A stretch of DNA of 64,000 nt from an uncultured Pirellula sp. (lineage in GTDB: Bacteria; Planctomycetota; Planctomycetia; Pirellulales; Pirellulaceae). How positions within the stretch are numbered: position 1 is the first letter of the stretch; each line of letters opens with the position of its first letter. This document shows positions 36,746 to 46,557 of this stretch, in pieces. The stretch lies in the NCBI GenBank assembly GCA_903858115.1, contig CAIOHR010000114.1, forward strand, positions 124,001-188,000, written 5' to 3'. The notes under the pieces were generated by a model. It was not told where the DNA came from and made no database searches. It worked only from the letters and a program-made list of their open reading frames with translations. Both the position numbers and the translations under genes were made by a program.

Positions 36746-39700
36746 ATGGATAACGCCGAAGAACTAAGTGGATATGGAGTAGCTATTGTTGGCATGGCCA
36801 TTCGAGTCCCGGGCGCGTTAAACCCTGACGCTTATTGGAGCAATCTGAAGCAGGGTGTCGAATCAGTCAAGTTCTATACGGACGAAGAATTGTTACTCCA
36901 AGGTGTTGCGGCAGATCTGCTGAAGAACCCGAATTATGTGAAAGCTGGTTGCCCGTTGGAGGGCATGCAGCAATTCGATCCAGAGTTTTTTGGCTTCAGC
37001 CCTAAAGAGGCTGGTATCCTCGATCCTCAGCATCGGCAGTTTTACGAATGCTGTTGGGAAGCACTTGAACGCTCAGGACACCCACCTCGCAAGTTTGATG
37101 GCGCTATCGGTGTATTTGCAGGCTCGGGTATGGCAGCATACTTTGCCTTGAATATCCTCACCAATCCAGACCTAGTCCATTCTGTTGGGACTTTTTTACT
37201 GCGGCATACCGGCAACGATAAAGACTTTCTCGCCAGCCGAGTTTCCTATTCTTTCAACCTCAAAGGGCCTAGCATCAACGTCCAAACGGCCTGCTCGACT
37301 TCCGCCGTTGCGGTCCATCTCGCCTGTCAGAGTTTGCTCAACGAAGAATGTGATATGGCCCTGGCAGGTGGTGTGTCGATCGATATCCCACACGGCCTGG
37401 GGTATCTTTACAAAGAGGGAGAGATCTTGTCGCCGGATGGTCACTGTCGCGCGTTTGATCACCGTTCTAAGGGGACCATCTTTGGTAGCGGCACAGCGGT
37501 TGTCGTACTGCGAAGGATTGCAGATGCCATCGCGGATGGTGATCATATTCACGGTGTGATCGTTGGTTCAGCGGTCAATAATGATGGATCTAACAAAGTT
37601 GGCTATCTCGCTCCCAGTGTGGAGGGCCAAGCGGAGGCTATTACCGAAGCGCTCGAAATGGCAGGTGTCGATGCGGACTCGATCGGCTATGTCGAATGTC
37701 ATGGTACGGGCACGCCGGTTGGAGATCCAATTGAAGTTTCCGCACTCACAACAGCGTTTCGACGGACCAGCAATCGGACAGGCTATTGTGGAATCGGTTC
37801 CGTGAAGACAAACATCGGACATTTGGATACCGCGGCAGGCGTAGCTGGGCTCATCAAGGCTACATTAGCATTGGAGCATAAAATGCTGCCGCCAAGCCTC
37901 AATTTTGAAGCGCCGAACCCAACCATCGATTTTGGGAGGACTCCGTTCTATGTCAACACAGCATTGAAAGATTGGAAAGCGGGCAACGTTCCGCGTCGGG
38001 CGGCAGTCAACTCGTTAGGGGTTGGTGGAACCAACGCATTTATCATTCTTGAAGAAGCACCACCGGTCGCTTCGTCCATTCCAGATTTTGCAACAAATCA
38101 ACTGATCACGTTCTCAGCAAAAAATCGGAAATCGCTTGATCTCTATGGTCAACGCTTGGCGGAGCATCTTAAGTCTCATCCGAATCTGAATTTTGCGGAT
38201 GTGGCCTACAGTCTGTTCGAAGGTCGCGAGCATTTTGCTAGTCGCCGCGTATTAGCGGCCCAGAATCGCGAGGAAGCCATCCAACTGCTTGAAAGCAATG
38301 ATGCACGGCGCGTCTTCACGCACTCGGCGGACGAAGATGAGAAGTCGCTCGTCTTTATGTTTCCAGGCGGAGGGGCGCAGTACATCGATATGAGCCTTGG
38401 TCTCTACGAATCGCACGAAGCTTTTCGCAGTCTAATGGATGCAGGTTTTGATTGCTTGAAAATGCGGACTGGGCTGGATTACAAGAATTTCTTGCTCCTT
38501 GGGGATCAAGACCGCGATACGTTGGAACGAGAACTGCAGAGACCCTCCATACAGTTGCCACTAATTTTTTTGGTGGAGTATTCATTGGCAAAGCTGTGGA
38601 TTGCAACCGGAGTACAACCTGATGCTCTCATTGGACACAGTATGGGTGAGAACACGGCTGCATGTCTGGCTGGTGTCTTTAGCTTCGACGATGCACTAGG
38701 GTTAGTGCTATTGCGTGGACAACTCATGGATGATGTACCGGAAGGTGGGATGTTAAGCGTGCAATTGCCTGCCGACGATTTGCGCATGCATTTGAATGCA
38801 CGCTTAACCATAGCGGCTATCAACAGCCCTTCATTGTCGGTGGCGTCAGGTACGAAGGATGACTTGGCAAGCCTATCTGCCAGCCTGAACGCGTTGGGGA
38901 TCGAAAACAAACCAGTGGGGATCAATATTGCCGCACATTCGTGGTTGCTCGACGGAATCCTAAAACCCTTTGGCGACTACTTGAAAAATGTCCAGCTAAA
39001 TCCACCAAAGATCAAGTTTATTTCAAACTTAACCGGCACTTGGATTACGGCACAGGAAGCCACAGATCCAACTTACTGGGTTCAACACCTGAGAAACACC
39101 GTCCGTTTTTCCGAGGGTATTCAAACTCTGTTAGCCACCAAGGGGCGTATTTTTCTGGAGGTAGGCCCAGGCAATACGTTGAGCTCGCTAACGCGTCAGC
39201 ATCCAACCGCACCGACACAACGCGTTTTTTCATCGTTACGACACTATAAAGAAGAGACTCCGGACGACAGCTACTTTTTAACCGTTCATGGCCGTTTGTG
39301 GGCCGTTGGGTACCACATAACCACTTCCGAGTTGTGGCCAAAGCAAAAGCGGCGGCGGTTACCGCTACCGACCTACGCGTTCAATCATCAGGCGTATTGG
39401 ATTCCGCCGGGTAAGCCTGCACACGATACGAGTGAGTCGCAACCTAGATTAAAGAAGATCGATAATGTTCATGAATGGTTTCGGACGCCGGTATGGATTC
39501 CACAAGGAGCATTACCTCAACGCGCAGCACCACAGACTTGGTTAGTGTTCCTAGACGAAAGTGGCATTGGAAAGGAAGTCGTCCAGTACCTTCGCAGCCA
39601 AAATCACCACGTAGTCACTGTATCCGAGAGTGACGCCTATTACCAAGTTAGCAACGAAGAATATCGTTTGTCGCCAGAATCTGGCCTAGAAGCTTATGCA

Positions 39701-42700
39701 GCATTGATCAAGGATCTGATCGCATGTGGTAGGTTTCCAGATCGTGTAATTCACCTATGGCTACTGACTCAAGACGAAGGCTTTCGCCCAGGCTCCAGCT
39801 TTATTCATCGCAATATGGATCACGGCTTCTACAGTCTATTCTTTCTTGCCAGGGCCATTGCAGACGAAGGAATGATTGATCGAGAGATGCATTGGCTGGT
39901 TTATGCCAACGGTATGCAACAAGTCAATCAGGAAGCAATCCCCTATCCAGAAAAAGCCGCCGTTCTCGGCCCGTGCAAAGTGCTTCCCCGTGAGTTTCCA
40001 AGCCTAACTTGCGCCTCTTTCGATATCGCGCTGCCTCAACGTTCGCGTGGAAAGGTGTTTTTCGGCCGCACGAGCGACGGCGCCGCGATTCCGTCAGAAC
40101 TGCTGGCCTTGATAAAACGCGAAACAAGCGTTCCGCCAGCAAATGGAGTCTTCGCTTATCGCGAGGGAGTACGTTGGCAGTTGCATTATGACCATGTAGA
40201 TATCGACGATCAACAACCCCGACTTCCAAAGCGTTTGTTTCAGAACGGTGTTTATTTGATCACGGGGGGCTTAGGAGGGATTGGCTTCGAAGTCGCAAAG
40301 GAATTAGCACGTCAGTATCAAGCTCGGCTAGCTCTCGTGAATCGAACACCATTGCCGCCACGTGGAGAGTGGGCTGATTGGTTGAGGACTCACGAATACG
40401 ATGATCGGATTAGCCAAAGCATCAAAAAACTGCAGCAATTGGAGTCGCAAGGGGCTCAGGTTACGGTCTATTCTGGCGATGTAATCGATCGAGATCGGAT
40501 GCGAGATATCGTAAGGCAAATCACGACTCTGTACGGCTCGATCCAAGGTGTCATTCACGCGGCTGGTACTCTGCGTGACAGCCTAGTGCAGATGAAGAAT
40601 CAAGGCGAAGTGGAAGAGGTCTTTGCTCCAAAGATTTATGGCACACTTGTGCTAGATGAAATCTTCGAACATCTTCCACTCGATTTCTTTGTCGTTTTTT
40701 CGTCGATTAGTACTGCGATCGCGCCCGTTGGCCAGATCGATTATGTTGCTGCTAATGCCTTTCTTAACGCCTATGCTCAAAGCCGAAACAGCACGAGCAA
40801 TCGTTATACGCTTTCGGTGAATTGGGGCGTTTGGAACGAGGTGGGGATGGCTGCAGCTAGTGCCGCAAGAATGGGTTACGCAAACTCGAAATCTGTGGGC
40901 CAAGAAACGACCGAGGCGCGATACCCACTCTTTGAATTGCATACTCGGTCCGCACAAAACGGAAGCAAACTGCATTCCTTCACGTTGCAACTTCAGGCTC
41001 AGCAAGATTGGGTGCTCAACGAACACCGGACCAAAGCCGGGCAAGCGATATTGCCAGGTACCGCCTACATTGAGTTGGCGCGAGCAGCTTTACAGGAATG
41101 CGGTGAAACCCAGGTATTTGAGATTTGCGATTTGATTTTCCTCAAGGCGCTCTACGTTCCTGATGGTCAGACCGTTTCTGCGCGTGTAAAGTTGGAGCAG
41201 ACCGTCGAAGGCTACGACTTCTTTTTGCAAAGTGAAGTCGTCGGAGCGTCCGGAGTGGCGGGCTGGCAGACTCACGCTCAGGCTCGGGTGATCATGGGCT
41301 TGCCGGTTGCAAACGCTCGAGACTCTTTGGATTCGATTTTAGCCCGCCACCAATTGAAATCGCCGCTAAGGGTTGAATCGCCACACACTTTACTTCCCGC
41401 TTTACGTACGCGACAAGAATCGCATTTACGATTTGGGCCTCGCTGGCATGTATTGCGTCAGGTTGATTATCAGGCAGATGCAGCACTTGCCTTTCTAGAA
41501 TTGGCGGAACCATTCCGAACCGATTTGGAGGAATTCAAATTGCATCCGGGATTGTTAGATATTGCTACTGGTTTTGCGATGGATTTGATAGAAGGCTATT
41601 CCGATGTACAGACGTCTACCCATCTATGGGTGCCTGTTTCTTACGGTAGTTTCCAATACCACCGCCCTCTAAACTCTCGTATCATTGCGTGGGTACGAAA
41701 CGCCAGTACAAACCGCAACGAAGATGAGTTTGTTAGTTTTGATGTAACGCTCTTTGACGAGAGGGGAAACCTACTCGTGGAAGTTGAAAAGCTGACTCTT
41801 AGGAAGTTATCCGGAAGTATCGATGTCGCAGCCGAAGATTCCCAATCGCTATTGGAGAGATCGGCCAGTCCGATCATGGGTAGGTCGGAGTTCAGGCAGT
41901 TGTCGCCCGCCGAATTAGCTTTTCAGCATAATTTATCGCAGGGTATTTTGCCGAGTGAAGGTACCGCCGCTCTCTTCACAGTACTTCACCATTATCAAAA
42001 CCAGCAGGTGATCATTACCTCTCTTGAACTGGAAGGTCTCACGCAAGAAGTTGAAGCCTCCTCGCGATCACTGCATCAACATGCTGACGTGGCCAAATTC
42101 GCTCGCCCAGAACTCGATACTGAGTATCGCGCTCCAAGCGATGATATTGAACGGACTATTGTCGGATTCTGGGAGGACCTGCTTGGTGTCGAGCGGGTTG
42201 GCACGCTCGATAATTTCTTTGATCTGGGAGGGCACTCGTTAGTGGCAGTACGTCTGTTTGCCAAGATCCAACAAGCCTACAATATAGATTTCCCAATTTC
42301 AGTATTGTTTGAAGCACCGACTATTTTCGCCTGTGCTTCGATGATCCGAGATGCGATTGGGAGTCACACTGCGATTGGGAGTCACACAGAGCAAACGACT
42401 CGGGATCATGGGTCTCAGGAAACTGCTCATCGCAGCCGTTACATGCATCTCGTTCCTATGCATGCGACTCAATCGAGTCAGTTGACGCCGTTTTTTTTGG
42501 TGGCAGGAATGTTTGGAAACGTCCTGAATCTTCGCCATTTGGCTCAATTAATCGGCAATGAGCGTCCTTTCATGGGCCTCCAAGCCCGCGGCCTTTTCGG
42601 CGATCATGAGCCCCATGCCACGTTTGAGGACATGGCAAAAGACTATATTTCTGAAATGCTCACCGTACAGTCCAAAGGGCCGTTTATCTTAGGTGGATTT

Positions 42701-43312
42701 TCTGGCGGAGGCATTACCGCTTTTGAAATTTCGCGGCAGTTGACGGCAATGGGGCATGAAGTTGCTGAATTGATTCTCCTTGATACGCCTTTACCCTATA
42801 ACGATCCGTTGAGCTCAGTAGATAGGATGTCCATTCATTGGCAGCGATTGAAAACACAGGGGATCGGTTATTTCACGCAGTGGGCCAAAAATCGGTATCA
42901 CTGGGAGCTGGAAAAGTTTCGAAAGCGATTTGACAACCCAGATAATCAGTCTGCAGCACCTGATGAATTTAAATCCGGCAGGATGGAGTTATCCTTTTAT
43001 CAGGCCCTGGCCCGCTACCAGATTCAGCCTCAGAATGTGAAGGCTACCCTGTTTCGGCCAAAATTGCCCGTGGAGTACTATCTAAGTGGTGATCGCATGG
43101 CGAGACAAGATCGACAAATCATTATGGAAGACAATGGTTGGTCCCGCTACATCAAGGATCTTCAGGTTTTTGAAGTCCCAGGCGATCATGATAGTATGGT
43201 GCTCGAACCTAATGTCCGTATCTTGGCTGCCAAACTTCGGCAGTGCATCGATGCAGCAGACCCATTGCGTAACCGTACCGCTCGCGCTTATCGCCAAATA
43301 GAAAGTCGCTAA
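36746..43312 (+). CDS. Type I PKS: KS-AT-KR-DH-ACP-TE
   Basis: About 2188 residues, one extension module with release. KS has C183, H319, H359 (TACSTSA, HGTGTPVGDP, KTNIGHLD). AT has S632 (GHSMGE), with the selectivity loop IAAHS rather than HAFH or YASH. KR (GGLGGIG from about 1174, Y1333 in DYVAANAF, B-type-like LRD) lies before, not after, the dehydratase. DH has H1427 in LNEHRTKAGQAILPG (one extra residue) and D1605. ACP serine is S1831; TE is S1986 (GFSGGG) with H2148. It would add one ketide unit to the NRPS-bound product, reduce and dehydrate it, and release the acid or a transfer product. ATG 36746 is used; TTG 36728 would add six residues. Confidence 0.92.
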   Translation: MDNAEELSGYGVAIVGMAIRVPGALNPDAYWSNLKQGVESVKFYTDEELLLQGVAADLLKNPNYVKAGCPLEGMQQFDPEFFGFSPKEAGILDPQHRQFYECCWEALERSGHPPRKFDGAIGVFAGSGMAAYFALNILTNPDLVHSVGTFLLRHTGNDKDFLASRVSYSFNLKGPSINVQTACSTSAVAVHLACQSLLNEECDMALAGGVSIDIPHGLGYLYKEGEILSPDGHCRAFDHRSKGTIFGSGTAVVVLRRIADAIADGDHIHGVIVGSAVNNDGSNKVGYLAPSVEGQAEAITEALEMAGVDADSIGYVECHGTGTPVGDPIEVSALTTAFRRTSNRTGYCGIGSVKTNIGHLDTAAGVAGLIKATLALEHKMLPPSLNFEAPNPTIDFGRTPFYVNTALKDWKAGNVPRRAAVNSLGVGGTNAFIILEEAPPVASSIPDFATNQLITFSAKNRKSLDLYGQRLAEHLKSHPNLNFADVAYSLFEGREHFASRRVLAAQNREEAIQLLESNDARRVFTHSADEDEKSLVFMFPGGGAQYIDMSLGLYESHEAFRSLMDAGFDCLKMRTGLDYKNFLLLGDQDRDTLERELQRPSIQLPLIFLVEYSLAKLWIATGVQPDALIGHSMGENTAACLAGVFSFDDALGLVLLRGQLMDDVPEGGMLSVQLPADDLRMHLNARLTIAAINSPSLSVASGTKDDLASLSASLNALGIENKPVGINIAAHSWLLDGILKPFGDYLKNVQLNPPKIKFISNLTGTWITAQEATDPTYWVQHLRNTVRFSEGIQTLLATKGRIFLEVGPGNTLSSLTRQHPTAPTQRVFSSLRHYKEETPDDSYFLTVHGRLWAVGYHITTSELWPKQKRRRLPLPTYAFNHQAYWIPPGKPAHDTSESQPRLKKIDNVHEWFRTPVWIPQGALPQRAAPQTWLVFLDESGIGKEVVQYLRSQNHHVVTVSESDAYYQVSNEEYRLSPESGLEAYAALIKDLIACGRFPDRVIHLWLLTQDEGFRPGSSFIHRNMDHGFYSLFFLARAIADEGMIDREMHWLVYANGMQQVNQEAIPYPEKAAVLGPCKVLPREFPSLTCASFDIALPQRSRGKVFFGRTSDGAAIPSELLALIKRETSVPPANGVFAYREGVRWQLHYDHVDIDDQQPRLPKRLFQNGVYLITGGLGGIGFEVAKELARQYQARLALVNRTPLPPRGEWADWLRTHEYDDRISQSIKKLQQLESQGAQVTVYSGDVIDRDRMRDIVRQITTLYGSIQGVIHAAGTLRDSLVQMKNQGEVEEVFAPKIYGTLVLDEIFEHLPLDFFVVFSSISTAIAPVGQIDYVAANAFLNAYAQSRNSTSNRYTLSVNWGVWNEVGMAAASAARMGYANSKSVGQETTEARYPLFELHTRSAQNGSKLHSFTLQLQAQQDWVLNEHRTKAGQAILPGTAYIELARAALQECGETQVFEICDLIFLKALYVPDGQTVSARVKLEQTVEGYDFFLQSEVVGASGVAGWQTHAQARVIMGLPVANARDSLDSILARHQLKSPLRVESPHTLLPALRTRQESHLRFGPRWHVLRQVDYQADAALAFLELAEPFRTDLEEFKLHPGLLDIATGFAMDLIEGYSDVQTSTHLWVPVSYGSFQYHRPLNSRIIAWVRNASTNRNEDEFVSFDVTLFDERGNLLVEVEKLTLRKLSGSIDVAAEDSQSLLERSASPIMGRSEFRQLSPAELAFQHNLSQGILPSEGTAALFTVLHHYQNQQVIITSLELEGLTQEVEASSRSLHQHADVAKFARPELDTEYRAPSDDIERTIVGFWEDLLGVERVGTLDNFFDLGGHSLVAVRLFAKIQQAYNIDFPISVLFEAPTIFACASMIRDAIGSHTAIGSHTEQTTRDHGSQETAHRSRYMHLVPMHATQSSQLTPFFLVAGMFGNVLNLRHLAQLIGNERPFMGLQARGLFGDHEPHATFEDMAKDYISEMLTVQSKGPFILGGFSGGGITAFEISRQLTAMGHEVAELILLDTPLPYNDPLSSVDRMSIHWQRLKTQGIGYFTQWAKNRYHWELEKFRKRFDNPDNQSAAPDEFKSGRMELSFYQALARYQIQPQNVKATLFRPKLPVEYYLSGDRMARQDRQIIMEDNGWSRYIKDLQVFEVPGDHDSMVLEPNVRILAAKLRQCIDAADPLRNRTARAYRQIESR
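42353..42388. repeat. 18-bp in-frame tandem duplication in ACP-TE linker
   Basis: GCGATTGGGAGTCACAC-T then GCGATTGGGAGTCACAC-A, i.e. two copies of an 18-bp unit with a last-base difference, encoding AIGSHT twice within the PKS linker after the ACP. It is a recent-looking slippage event in a flexible region that does not touch an active site. Confidence 0.8.
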
Positions 43313-43344
43313 GCGAAGGCTGTTCGTCCCATCAAGATTGCACA

Positions 43345-44418
43345 GTGCGCGACAATCATCACACTCAACAATTCGAATTCCGGAGTTCTTCCGTGCTGTC
43401 AGAACCAACCGTTTCCATAGGATCGGTTACCATCGTCATCGTCAACTACAAGGTCGCAGACTGCGTCATCGACTGCTTAAGGTCCTTACAAGCGGAAGTG
43501 TTGGCATGGGGACCATCCCAGGTTATCGTGGTTGACAATGATTCTCAAGATGGCTCGGTCAACAAGATCTCCGAAGCCATCCATAAAAATCAATGGCAGA
43601 GCTGGGCTACGGTTACAGCCTCGGAAACCAACGGTGGCTATGCTTATGGAAACAACTACGCGATTCGAATGACCGAGCAAATGAATCGAGCAACCGAATT
43701 TTACTGGCTTCTTAATCCCGACAGCACTGCTAAACCAAATTCGCTTAGACGCTTGGTTGACTTCATGCTTGCCAATCCCCGCGTTGGTATTGCCGGCAGT
43801 TCGATCGAAATGAAAGACGGAACATCATGGCCAATTTGTTTTCGCTTTCCTAGTATCCTAAGCGAGTTCGAACGAGGTATTCGGTTAGGTCTTGTTACGA
43901 AACTTCTTTCTGGTTGGAAAGTAGTTAGAGAGATGAGCGGCCGTCAGGAGCAGGTCGACTGGCTGCCAGGCGCAAGTACTTTGATCCGAAAACAGACTCT
44001 GGACGACGTAGGGCTGCTCGATGAAGAATACTTCTTGTACTATGAAGAGACCGATTTTTGTTTAAACGCACGTCATCTTGGTTGGGAATGTTGGTACGTT
44101 CCGGAAAGTCGGGTAATGCATATTGGCGGTGAAAGTACTGGGGTTAGTGGAAGCGACCGCGTCCAGGAGGGTAAGCACGATCGGGTTCCTCAGTATGTTT
44201 TTGACTCTCGTTACCGATACTTCTCAAAGAATCACGGCTATTTCTATGCTTGTCTAGCTGATGCAGCTTGGATGGCAGGATACTCGATCTGGAAAATGCG
44301 CAATGTAATTGAACGCAAACCTAATAGTGAGCCAAATCATTTGTGGTTCGATTCCCTGCGGAACTCTATTCCCTTCCGTTGGCTAAAGATCAAAAAGCAG
44401 ATCTCCCCGACCACATGA
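43345..44418 (+). CDS. Family 2 glycosyltransferase (rhamnosyl-type)
   Basis: A 357-residue GT2 with the GT-A hallmarks: VTIVIVNYKVADCVIDCLRS, VIVVDNDSQDGSV, the metal-binding WLLNPDSTAKP, and EEYFLYYEETDFCLNARHLGW near the acceptor end. This pattern (LNPD... FFMYFEDVDLCLR) is shared with rhamnosyl- and related hexosyltransferases of O-antigen loci. It starts 33 bp after the PKS, linking the assembly line to glycosylation genes. The GTG start at 43345 is uncertain; a second GTG, at 43393, would shorten it by 16 residues. The donor sugar cannot be deduced. Confidence 0.85.
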   Translation: MRDNHHTQQFEFRSSSVLSEPTVSIGSVTIVIVNYKVADCVIDCLRSLQAEVLAWGPSQVIVVDNDSQDGSVNKISEAIHKNQWQSWATVTASETNGGYAYGNNYAIRMTEQMNRATEFYWLLNPDSTAKPNSLRRLVDFMLANPRVGIAGSSIEMKDGTSWPICFRFPSILSEFERGIRLGLVTKLLSGWKVVREMSGRQEQVDWLPGASTLIRKQTLDDVGLLDEEYFLYYEETDFCLNARHLGWECWYVPESRVMHIGGESTGVSGSDRVQEGKHDRVPQYVFDSRYRYFSKNHGYFYACLADAAWMAGYSIWKMRNVIERKPNSEPNHLWFDSLRNSIPFRWLKIKKQISPTT

Positions 44419-44456
44419 CGACCTCACGATCCCAGCGATAACACACCCCAGAAAGG

Positions 44457-45047
44457 TTAGTAACCGCCAGGTGCGAAAGGAGTATACGCTTCGGCTGGCT
44501 TGACGATTGGCATCACGCTCTCCGTAAACTGCACTAACGTTGGAGGATGTTGCAACGCGGACGTCAGTGCCTGTTGTGACATTGACGCGGGATCCTGCTG
44601 TGACATTGATGCAGGAGCCTGCTGTGACATTGATGCAGGAGCCTGTGGCGATGTTGATGCAGGAGCCTGTGGCATCGCTGGTGCAGGAGCTAGAGCTGGG
44701 GATTCCTGCATAGCTGAAGCAGGTGAAATTTCCCGCGTGGTGGCACAAGGAGATTCCGATACGAGACAACAAAACTGATCTCTTGAAGTCAATACACGCC
44801 ACTGTGGACGAGAGTAACCATAATGTCCCAAATCGACTCCTTTGGGAGGTACATGTTGATCACTCGGAAAAGGATCACTCATGACGGTCGGCGCGCAAAG
44901 GTCTGGCAAACCGCAGCGTCCTTGAGGTGCCCTCGATTTGCAGCCGGTCTGCACGGCCTGGACTGCGATGATGATCAAGAATACCGAGGTCCTGTAGCTG
45001 TACGCTCGTGAATTTCGACGGGTGGAAAACATAAATCGAGTACTCAT
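44457..45047 (-). CDS. Low-complexity lipoprotein with 8-residue tandem repeats
   Basis: A 196-residue protein. The N-terminal basic stretch and hydrophobic VFLIIIAVQAVQTGC make a plausible lipoprotein signal. The middle is Ala/Pro/Ser-rich with five 8-residue repeats (pattern SMSQQAPA) encoded by 24-bp units at 44569-44688. Function is unknown; it may be a surface spacer. It is transcribed opposite to the surrounding polysaccharide genes, convergent with the glycosyltransferase and upstream of the Wza-like gene on the same strand. Frame choice rests on the signal-like start. Confidence 0.55.
   Translation of the reverse strand: MSTRFMFSTRRNSRAYSYRTSVFLIIIAVQAVQTGCKSRAPQGRCGLPDLCAPTVMSDPFPSDQHVPPKGVDLGHYGYSRPQWRVLTSRDQFCCLVSESPCATTREISPASAMQESPALAPAPAMPQAPASTSPQAPASMSQQAPASMSQQDPASMSQQALTSALQHPPTLVQFTESVMPIVKPAEAYTPFAPGGY
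44569..44688. repeat. 24-bp tandem repeats (five units)
   Basis: Five contiguous 24-bp units (44569-44592, 44593-44616, 44617-44640, 44641-44664, 44665-44688) near GCCTGCTGTGACATTGATGC plus AGGA. They stay in frame inside the lipoprotein gene. Unit number could vary between strains. Confidence 0.8.
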
Positions 45048-45166
45048 CTGGTTATAGCTTTGTTGGACGACAACTGATGTTTAGTGACCTATTCAAAACA
45101 TGACGTCGCCCCTATGGCGAGCGTCTGATATGCACATCTCAGGCGATTGGACGCGTTAATCAGTTC

Positions 45167-46222
45167 CTAGAAACCCGCTCCACCGCCAGCTACGGCAGAC
45201 CGTTCAAAGAAAACCAGTCGTTGAGCGGCGGTTGTTACTAACAAAAACACACCGCTAATTCGCTCTATCGGCGCGAGCTTCTTAGCTAATTGGTTGTCAT
45301 AAGCCACCAAGCCATCTTCAGCGACGAAAAGCCGATCGCCTGGCAACAACTGATAGTTTGTTTTCACGTCTCCCCGTTTCGAAATTGCCAGCCAATCGAC
45401 GGGAAGGATCTGTTCCCCTCCTTGCTCGTTGCGACCAGGTCTCGCTATCCACATCTGTTTTGAGGATATCGCATTGAAACCCTCGACGTTGCTAACGGCA
45501 TCGAGCACAGTCTCATTGCCGGTAAAGGGAAAGCGATTAACTCGGTCTCCGAGCCCAGCACCTTCTGTTATGACATAGTAGAACTTGCTATTGTATCCGT
45601 AGACATCAATAGCAATCTTGGGTTTATTCAATATCCCAGAAAGGTGTTCCTCGACAGCCTGCGTAGCTTCTTGAAGCGTCAACCCCGCTACACGCACTTG
45701 CCCATAGACCCCTAGGTTGACACGACCGTCTGGACCCACCAGGTGCTCGCCAGCAATCTGTTGGAACAATGCAAGTTGTGCGACATCCGCGGAAATTTGT
45801 GGTTTCGTGTAAACCTTTCCGACTTCGAGCCGGATAGAATCACGCACCTCCTCAATGGTTTTACCACTCGCTTCGATCGATCCAAACAAAGGCCCCAGTG
45901 TCAAATTGCCTGAAGGATCGATGCGGCTCGTCGCTTCGTAAAGCGATAGGCCGGATGCATCGACAATTTGTACCGTCACACTATCAAGCGACTGAAGCAG
46001 GTAGGGCTGACGCGGCAGAATGCGGATGGCCTCGATGGTCAGTATATCGGGAGGCTCAATGATATAGTCCGGCACCGACGCCTTGCACAACTCGCTAGGC
46101 ACGCCGACAGGTTGGCTTATCAGCCGAACGGGCTGTTGCTGTTTCGATAAGCTATGTAACTGGCAGCCCGTGCAAAGCAGCAACAGGAACAGCAAACCGA
46201 ATCCATTCGTTCGCTTAAACAT
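45167..46222 (-). CDS. Wza-like outer-membrane polysaccharide export protein
   Basis: A 351-residue lipoprotein (signal ending LLLCTGC) with the Poly_export domain (PDYIIEPPDILTIEA, then RIDPSGNLTLGPLFGSIEASG). It is followed by SLBB-like repeats (VGPDGRVNLGVYGQVRVAGLT, PKIAIDVYGYNSKFYYVI) and a C-terminal hydrophobic helix that in Wza forms the pore. It would carry the polymer across the outer membrane. It is transcribed on the minus strand, away from a small secreted protein, and is followed by the repeat lipoprotein. It fits a Wzx/Wzy- or ABC-dependent exporter. Confidence 0.9.
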   Translation of the reverse strand: MFKRTNGFGLLFLLLLCTGCQLHSLSKQQQPVRLISQPVGVPSELCKASVPDYIIEPPDILTIEAIRILPRQPYLLQSLDSVTVQIVDASGLSLYEATSRIDPSGNLTLGPLFGSIEASGKTIEEVRDSIRLEVGKVYTKPQISADVAQLALFQQIAGEHLVGPDGRVNLGVYGQVRVAGLTLQEATQAVEEHLSGILNKPKIAIDVYGYNSKFYYVITEGAGLGDRVNRFPFTGNETVLDAVSNVEGFNAISSKQMWIARPGRNEQGGEQILPVDWLAISKRGDVKTNYQLLPGDRLFVAEDGLVAYDNQLAKKLAPIERISGVFLLVTTAAQRLVFFERSAVAGGGAGF

Positions 46223-46557
46223 TCGAATCCCATCCTTGGATCAATGTATTTGAAACCGTGGTTACCATTACATCGATTCACGCTTCACAGCGATTATGCA
46301 AGTAATGTCCACAGAACGGAACTTCGGCTTATCCGAATCCCTAATTTGCGGTTTTCTTCCTCGCAACTCCAAGTAACAAAAGACCGAACGCGGTTATGAT
46401 GATATTGATGGTGGTAGCGAACATTCTTGCCGCCAAACGTTAAACTATTGTTGAAAAAGAAAAAACTACACCTAGAAAGTATGGTTGGTCGAAAGTACTC
46501 GCTGGATATGGAAGTCCGGTTTCTCAAAAGTTCCTCGCTAACCTAGGAGACATTTTT
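46223..46557. other. Divergent promoter region, 335 bp
   Basis: The gap between the minus-strand Wza-like gene and the plus-strand secreted-protein gene. I see an interrupted dyad TTCGG-cttat-CCGAA (46323-46337) but no ORF. A taggaga Shine-Dalgarno at 46542-46548 serves the rightward gene. Confidence 0.4.

Noticed and set aside
44569..44688. CRISPR-like array
   Set aside because: The repeats are contiguous and in frame, with no spacers.
44500..44778. Plus-strand open frame rich in Cys, Asp and Ala, overlapping the repeat lipoprotein
   Set aside because: It is the antisense reading of the 24-bp repeats, with no signal or family features.
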